From Flaccisagitta enflata (lineage: Eukaryota > Chaetognatha > Sagittoidea > Aphragmophora): a stretch of 64,000 nt of DNA. A program made the position numbers and the translations under genes. Below the pieces are notes generated by a model. That model had not been told where the DNA came from. It was given only the letters and a program-made list of their open reading frames with translations, and ran no database searches. Location of the stretch: NCBI GenBank assembly GCA_965153355.1, contig OZ231127.1:89838001-89902000 (forward strand), written 5' to 3'. Positions 58,950 through 64,000 of the stretch are shown here, piece after piece (position 1 is the first letter of the stretch; the number at the start of each line of letters is the position of its first letter).

Positions 58950-61900
58950 ATGTCGGTCTTTAAGGGCCTAACACCCGCACAGTCGTCGTCAGATCCAGTA
59001 GGGAGAGGGATTCCCGCTGGAATGGAGACAGAGTTACAAAATATCCACACCATCTATTGTGACTTTGAATTCAAAGACCCTGAGTTGACCCCAGGATTCC
59101 CACCCTTGGAAACCGACCTAAAAGAGTTGGGTCCCTTGAACACTCGCGATGGCAGCTACTCAGAGTTGGCAAATGATCGCCGAATAGACGATTTTTTCCA
59201 CAACCTCGAAATGGATAGGTTTAAGTGTTTTACCCTTCCAAGGAACAAAATCACTTACGTCGACAACTACGACAAAATGCGCGAGGTTTGTAGGAAGACG
59301 CTAGATGCCATGGATCGTAACGGCGCGAAGGATTTCCTTCTTGGCATTGATCAGGAGAAAGAAGGTGCAACCATCCAAACATCGATCGAGATTTGTGATG
59401 CAAACGGTGAGATAGAATTCGAGAGTCATGTGGTCTACCAGATGAGGTCAGCCAACCCACGATTACGGAGCCTCGCCAAATGTGGTCCTCTTGTGGAGTT
59501 CATCCGTCTAATTACCGACAAACGCGTGATGTTGACGAGCGTAGGAATGCGGAAAGACGGAGAGGAAATTTACAAGACTCTTGGGATTTCGGATGATAAA
59601 CTGAAAGAAATGCGCTACATCGAAATGCAACAGCTGTACACTTTTTGTTTCAATTTGTTGTGGGGCCCACGTGATGCGCGTCGGTATTTGATTGCCAACC
59701 ACTCCAAAGATAAATACGTAAAACAGCATTGGAGTTACCTTGGCAACGTAGGTCTCAAAACCATTGTCAAGCTCGCGTTTCCTGGTTGGACGATGGCCAA
59801 GCGTCTCATCTGGCGCGACGGTTTTAACAACTTTGACCTCAAATACGGTCCTCTCAGTTACCCCCTTTTGCAATATGGGGCCCTTGATCCATATTTGCAA
59901 CGTCGTGCTACGAAGCAATTAGCGGAGGGAATCATGGGAATTCCCGTCCAGTACTTCGTGCGCGTCTACGGTGATAATCAGTGGGAATTGGAATGTGACA
60001 ACCTCACCGACATCCTGGAGGTCCTGGCTGGGAGCAAAGATGTGCCCCAGTTACAGCCTCAGGACGAACAAATTGGGGAAAACATCGAGAGATTCCGCGC
60101 ATCCACTTTCTCGACCCATTTTGTAAACAACCAATTCCAGATTAGGTTTGATCGCACGAAAAAGGAATTGCTTAAGGCGAAGTCGAAAAAGTTCCATCTG
60201 GATAAGCGTTATCGCCAGGTATGGGTTGATCCAACTCAGGAAGTGCTTGCGTCGCGGCCATTAAGAGCCAAAGTTGATGTTTTGTTGGAATCGGGCTCCA
60301 TTCGAAAGCCAGTGTACGGTCCCAAAGCCGTTGTTGTGCACGACGATGGCGAAGAACAACTGCCTATCTTGGAGAAGGAAAATCCGGGATCGGACGATTT
60401 GGACTGGTCGGGTCTAAATCAGGAGCAACCGGCGACCCTCGGCATGGAGGAAATCAGCTCGACCGATGATGACGACAGCGATGACGACGACGGAATCGAC
60501 GACGATAAAGGTGAGGAAAATTTCAGTGACACAAGGGTGGTGAAAAGTAAAGATAAGAGTCCTCTTATGATCAGGGTTTGCAATGATACCATGATGAACG
60601 ATGTCAATGGTGATGATACTCTGTTTGTTGATACTAATCCACCTACTGCTTCATCCTCTACTTCATCTTATGTCACTGCCTACTCTCCATCGCATCCTAC
60701 CGCATCACCACCGCGTATGGTAGAAAAACAACAAACGCCTCAACCTTCTCCAGTTTCTCACAAACCTCCGCCACCGCCGCCGCCTCCGCCGACTGTTCCA
60801 GAGGAGATGATTCAAGGACCGGTCCAGGGTTTCCGGCCGGTCTCAGGTTTTAGAAAAACGATTGTTGATAATTTGGTTGCTAGTGTCGACGCCTCTATGC
60901 AGGATAAACTAACGGCGTTAGTTTCTAGTAATGTCGAGGGGATGATCGAAGATACGATGTCGGTAATTGCCGGTTATGCGGAAAAAGTGTCCACTGTGGA
61001 AAAACGCCATAGGTTGCTTAAATTGTGCAAAGGGCTGTTTCACAGCAAAGAGGAAAAGGAGAAATTCGCGATGAGGGCGATCACTTCAAACGTGTTTGGG
61101 AGAGGCCGCATCAACATGGCGAATGCTATGAATCACAACGGCGGTTCTCCGTACATCATCATCGACGCCTTATTTTCGTGTTCCAACGACAAAGCGATTA
61201 AGAGAATAACCGATAAGTATGATTCGCGTGACATCGTCGAGGTTCTTGTTTTTATCGCCTCCAACTACAAGGAACCGGAAGCAATTCTTGTCAAGTTGCG
61301 TCAGAAAAGTTGTTTCCAGCCGTGTGACGTCGTTAACAACGCGCGATTCTGGGATCCCGTAAAACTTCGTCGTTTGATCGCTCTTGTTTGCCGCGTGCTG
61401 AGAATTGAACCGCCGGAAGGTACGCATCCTCTTTACATCGACGTCACGGTAAACGCGAGCATCCGTCAGTTCTTGAGCGGAAATTTGGAAGTGAGGGATT
61501 TCATTCCCATTTGTAAAAATGTGGTTGGCCACTCTGTGGAAAATTGGGATTTGGTGCTCAGCCTCGTGCGCCGTTGCAGTGATGCTCTAGCGGCCGCTGT
61601 TGCACCCTATGCCCAGAAAGAAGTGGAACCACAGGGATATGATTTTAAGCCGTCTTGTGCATCCCCATACAACGCCAACCTCCACTCTCTTCCACACCGT
61701 GAAGGCGTTGTTGTGAATTCGATGGAAGAGGTGAAAATGTTTGAGTCGTGTTTGCGCGACACAAAAGTCTACGCGGTCGATGTGTTCGAAACGACGGACG
61801 TGGAAGACATTAGAGCGACAGTCGGGCTCTGCACATTTGTCTTTAAGAACGGGATTTTCTTTGTGATGCCACGATTGTATCCGGAGCCGTTTGCCGCGGT

Positions 61901-62564
61901 AAAAAGGGCGCTTGCGAAAGACCGCCATCGCGTCATCAACATGAAGTGGGAATTTGACGGCATCGCGTTCAGAAGGACTTTTGAATTCGATCCAAGGGAT
62001 GTCATTGACGTGTGGGCGATTGCCGAGAGACTGAATATTTCCCGGAAATTTGACGTCATCTGTGAGAGAGTGACCGGCGGTCCGTTTTGCCGTCGGGCGT
62101 CATTTTGTTCTGACTTTGCACGTCCATCGAAAAATGTCCTCGATCACAAAGCAGCGAGAACGTGCGTCGGGTTTGTCTTTGGTGTTGAGGAGATGAAAAT
62201 TGATGAAAGGCTTGAGTATCCGGTCGATAGGCATGCCAAGGATCTGGCGCCTTCTCATTCAGACCAACAACGTGACTCTCCTCCGAGAAAGAAAGATAGA
62301 AAGGAGAAAAGGTCTGAATCACGTCGTCATGGCGATGCAGACGACGAGCGCCGCCGTTTGCGCAGACTGGAGCGAGAAGAGGAAAGAGAAAGGAAATACG
62401 GAAGTGAGCGTCTGAAAGAGAGGAGGAGTAGGAAGGAGAAGGAAAAGGAAGAAAAGGAGAGAGGTCGAGAAGACTCGAAAACACGCAAAAGACGCGAAGC
62501 GTGGGAAAGAGACAGAGCGAGGGACGAGAGTATGGAACGACGCGGTTGGCGTCTTGATTACTAA
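58950..62564 (+). CDS. LTR-element ORF4: DEDDy 3'-5' exonuclease-like protein (1204 aa)
   Basis: Intronless, from ATG 58950. Residues about 120-325 form an RNase D/WRN/Mut-7-type exonuclease: Exo I LLGIDQE (Asp134, Glu136), Exo II SVGMRKDGEEI (Asp203), Exo III LLQYGALDPYL (Tyr309, Asp313), with the usual helical 'W...GLKTIVKLAFPGW' in between. All four acidic residues and the Tyr are kept, so it is likely active. Then come an acidic linker, a PPPPPPPP stretch and a helical region (650-900). Next is a second RNase D-like domain (about 925-1080; VYAVDVFETTD, NMKWEFDGIAF) with motifs I and III damaged. The protein ends in an RS/RE-like charged tail (RRLRRLEREEERERKYGSER). It occupies the env position but shows no signal peptide or membrane segment. 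Role unknown: RNA processing, cDNA trimming or defence against host RNA silencing are possible. Confidence 0.8.
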   Translation: MSVFKGLTPAQSSSDPVGRGIPAGMETELQNIHTIYCDFEFKDPELTPGFPPLETDLKELGPLNTRDGSYSELANDRRIDDFFHNLEMDRFKCFTLPRNKITYVDNYDKMREVCRKTLDAMDRNGAKDFLLGIDQEKEGATIQTSIEICDANGEIEFESHVVYQMRSANPRLRSLAKCGPLVEFIRLITDKRVMLTSVGMRKDGEEIYKTLGISDDKLKEMRYIEMQQLYTFCFNLLWGPRDARRYLIANHSKDKYVKQHWSYLGNVGLKTIVKLAFPGWTMAKRLIWRDGFNNFDLKYGPLSYPLLQYGALDPYLQRRATKQLAEGIMGIPVQYFVRVYGDNQWELECDNLTDILEVLAGSKDVPQLQPQDEQIGENIERFRASTFSTHFVNNQFQIRFDRTKKELLKAKSKKFHLDKRYRQVWVDPTQEVLASRPLRAKVDVLLESGSIRKPVYGPKAVVVHDDGEEQLPILEKENPGSDDLDWSGLNQEQPATLGMEEISSTDDDDSDDDDGIDDDKGEENFSDTRVVKSKDKSPLMIRVCNDTMMNDVNGDDTLFVDTNPPTASSSTSSYVTAYSPSHPTASPPRMVEKQQTPQPSPVSHKPPPPPPPPPTVPEEMIQGPVQGFRPVSGFRKTIVDNLVASVDASMQDKLTALVSSNVEGMIEDTMSVIAGYAEKVSTVEKRHRLLKLCKGLFHSKEEKEKFAMRAITSNVFGRGRINMANAMNHNGGSPYIIIDALFSCSNDKAIKRITDKYDSRDIVEVLVFIASNYKEPEAILVKLRQKSCFQPCDVVNNARFWDPVKLRRLIALVCRVLRIEPPEGTHPLYIDVTVNASIRQFLSGNLEVRDFIPICKNVVGHSVENWDLVLSLVRRCSDALAAAVAPYAQKEVEPQGYDFKPSCASPYNANLHSLPHREGVVVNSMEEVKMFESCLRDTKVYAVDVFETTDVEDIRATVGLCTFVFKNGIFFVMPRLYPEPFAAVKRALAKDRHRVINMKWEFDGIAFRRTFEFDPRDVIDVWAIAERLNISRKFDVICERVTGGPFCRRASFCSDFARPSKNVLDHKAARTCVGFVFGVEEMKIDERLEYPVDRHAKDLAPSHSDQQRDSPPRKKDRKEKRSESRRHGDADDERRRLRRLEREEERERKYGSERLKERRSRKEKEKEEKERGREDSKTRKRREAWERDRARDESMERRGWRLDY

Positions 62565-63432
62565 CTTTTTTTTCTAAGATCACTAAATTTCATTTGTAGA
62601 TTCGACATGATGTATGACATTCATTTTCTCTTTCTCTAACTCTTCCTCATGCCTATGCTCGCCATGTCAGTAGACTGGATCGGGCCCTTTACTTTAATCA
62701 TGAATGTCATATCATCTTGTTTTTTTTCTTAACTTTCCCTCGTTATTGCGATATCTGTCAAATCTCGTATCTCATTTTAGAATCACCTCGCCATATTTTT
62801 TTTCTCTTGAGTCTTTTTCGTGATTCCTGGTTTCCTCCTAAACATCGCCCAAGTTTTTTTTTCTTTCCGTTCTATTCTCGTCGCATTTTCTCACCTTACT
62901 CGTCACATATCTTCTCATATCAAAGTATTGATTCTCGATTTGTGTTGTTTGTTTTTGTTTGTTATGTTTTTTTTACGCTTTATACATCCGTGTTTAGTTG
63001 ATTTTCCCTATGCCCGTCATGCCTGTATGCACACAGGTACTGGGCTAGCCTTTTCACGTGATTTTACTTTTTTTGTTGTTGTTGTTTGTTTGTTGTTCTT
63101 CTTTACTTCGCCAACGGTTAAACTTTTGTTGTTTACCTTTACAACGCCGACGGTAAATTTCGTTGTTGACATTACGCGAAAGAGTATTTACGATCGTGAT
63201 CGGATTTCCGGGTATATTGAATCTCCAAAAGTGATATTTTTGTTATTTCCATCGACGTTACGGCTGTGATTTTTAAGAGTTTAGTCTTGTTCGACGATTT
63301 AGTAACATTATACAATTTTTGGTCAATGTTTTTTTCTTCCAGACGAATATGTCCTCTTACTGCTTCCTTTGACTTGTTACTGCTCCCTTTTTCTTGTTTC
63401 GCTTGAGTTCCGTCGGGACGCCTTGAACAAGC
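62565..63432 (+). other. 3' untranslated region of the LTR element
   Basis: T-rich, with several runs of T8-T10 and a TTTTTGTTGTTGTTGTTTG stretch near 63068. No supported reading frame. Confidence 0.55.
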
Positions 63433-63443
63433 GAGGGGAAGTA
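63431..63443 (+). promoter_or_regulatory. Polypurine tract
   Basis: GCGAGGGGAAGTA directly before the 3' LTR. The run GAGGGGAAG is the expected primer for plus-strand DNA synthesis. Confidence 0.7.
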
Positions 63444-63927
63444 TGTAAGAGAGGGATTTCTGATGGACATTGACAATCGATATTAAGCCTTTGCGATATA
63501 TGCGTTTGATATATACTTTCGTTATTGATGGCATTATCATTCATCCTATTAAACATTGAGTGTTATTAATTGATTACCGATTGAATATCAATTGTTATTG
63601 ATTACCCATCTGTCTCTCTTTCCATTCAGACAGATTCGGGGTCTCTGAAGAAGTGATATTCAATCGGGCCGCCTCTTATACATACTACATCATATTCCAT
63701 TTGACAGTCAGATAGCAATGAGTCCATTATCATCTATCATCGATGGCGAATATTATCAATTTGTAAAGACTCCTTGAATACGATAACCATCGTGTATAGA
63801 CTTCATGGAAACAATCATTCACTGGAACAATCTCTGAACCTGATGCATTTGGACATGTATCCGTTACACCTCATCTATGTGAGTAGGAGAGCATCGCAAT
63901 AAGCACGGGGTGATATGCCGGCTTATA
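63444..63927 (+). repeat. 3' LTR (484 bp)
   Basis: Same length as the 5' LTR and about 99% identical (4 differences seen), with no insertions or deletions. Followed by CACT and then 69 bases of flanking sequence without features. Confidence 0.93.
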
Positions 63928-63931
63928 CACT
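63928..63931. other. Target-site duplication of the LTR element, right copy
   Basis: CACT, identical to 48563-48566. Four bases is within the range known for Ty3/gypsy elements. Confidence 0.75.
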
Positions 63932-64000
63932 GAATAAGAATTCAGCCGCAAAAAAATTGTTTGAAATTTTTTTATGGCGGAAGTATTAGGCCAAAGGTGA

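Larger units (their letters stand above)
48567..63927 (+). mobile_element. Complete 15.4 kb Ty3/gypsy-type LTR retrotransposon with two extra ORFs
   Basis: Order: 484-bp LTR, primer site, leader, ORF1, gag, pol (protease, RT, RNase H, integrase, long C-terminal tail), 1.3 kb spacer, a 1204-codon exonuclease-like ORF, purine tract, 484-bp LTR. The LTRs differ at only about 4 positions, the four main frames are open, and a 4-bp target duplication (CACT) flanks the element. It is therefore recent and may still be active. The domain order RT-RNase H-integrase places it in Ty3/gypsy (Metaviridae). At 15.4 kb it is about two to three times the usual length. It lies antisense to the BRD8-like gene. 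Confidence 0.93.

Noticed and set aside
58950-62564. ORF4 as an env gene
   Set aside because: It sits in the env position, but no signal peptide, membrane segment or fusion-type region is visible, and the exonuclease motifs explain the N-terminal part.

Overview
This window is nuclear DNA from a eukaryote, most likely an invertebrate animal or a close holozoan relative. The evidence is conserved single-copy animal-type genes split by GT-AG introns, a bromodomain gene of BRD8 type, TTAGGG-like repeats, and many microsatellites and transposons. I cannot name the species. Where I joined exons by eye, I used GT-AG sites with matching phase. NPEPL1, GPN2, AP3M, TAMM41, the CNBP-like gene and the viral-type capsid gene then each sum to an exact multiple of three and give full-length proteins.

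Layout. 0-5.9 kb: a satellite array of about 90 bp units, a CTT microsatellite, and AT-rich DNA with one decayed reading frame and a MITE. 5.9-19.4 kb, all on +: the C-terminal exon of an SRFBP1/BUD22-like gene, NPEPL1-like aminopeptidase, GPN2, AP3M, and the first coding exon of importin alpha. 20.4-33.7 kb: an AT-rich Polinton/Maverick (adintovirus-like) element with packaging ATPase, integrase, capsid-type genes and a minus-strand protein-primed PolB that runs into an assembly gap of 10 N (33724-33733). 33.7-39.0 kb: diverged tandem repeats and short inverted-repeat elements. 39.0-47.7 kb, all on -: N-terminal exon of the SRFBP1-like gene, TAMM41, a CNBP-like zinc-knuckle gene, and the last two exons of a BRD8-like gene. 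47.7-48.5 kb: a GT microsatellite. 48567-63927: a complete, recent 15.4 kb Ty3/gypsy-type LTR retrotransposon in the BRD8-like gene, antisense to it.

Two things stand out. (1) The LTR element has an extra reading frame before gag and, after pol, a 1204-residue protein with an apparently intact DEDDy (RNase D/Mut-7-like) 3'-5' exonuclease domain, a second degenerate one, and an RS/RE-like charged tail. I do not know of a described LTR element with this content. (2) The Polinton-like element has an intron-rich capsid gene (9 exons, exact 1524-nt reading frame). Some of its introns share a repeated sequence, as expected of introner-like intron gain, and a neighbouring gene ends in a linker-histone-like winged helix.

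The assembly also looks wrong or rearranged. The two halves of the SRFBP1-like gene lie on opposite strands on either side of the N gap, yet their splice phases match. The simplest reading is that the sequence left of the gap is inverted relative to the right. That would also place two copies of one MITE family in the same intron and put the missing importin alpha exons outside the window.
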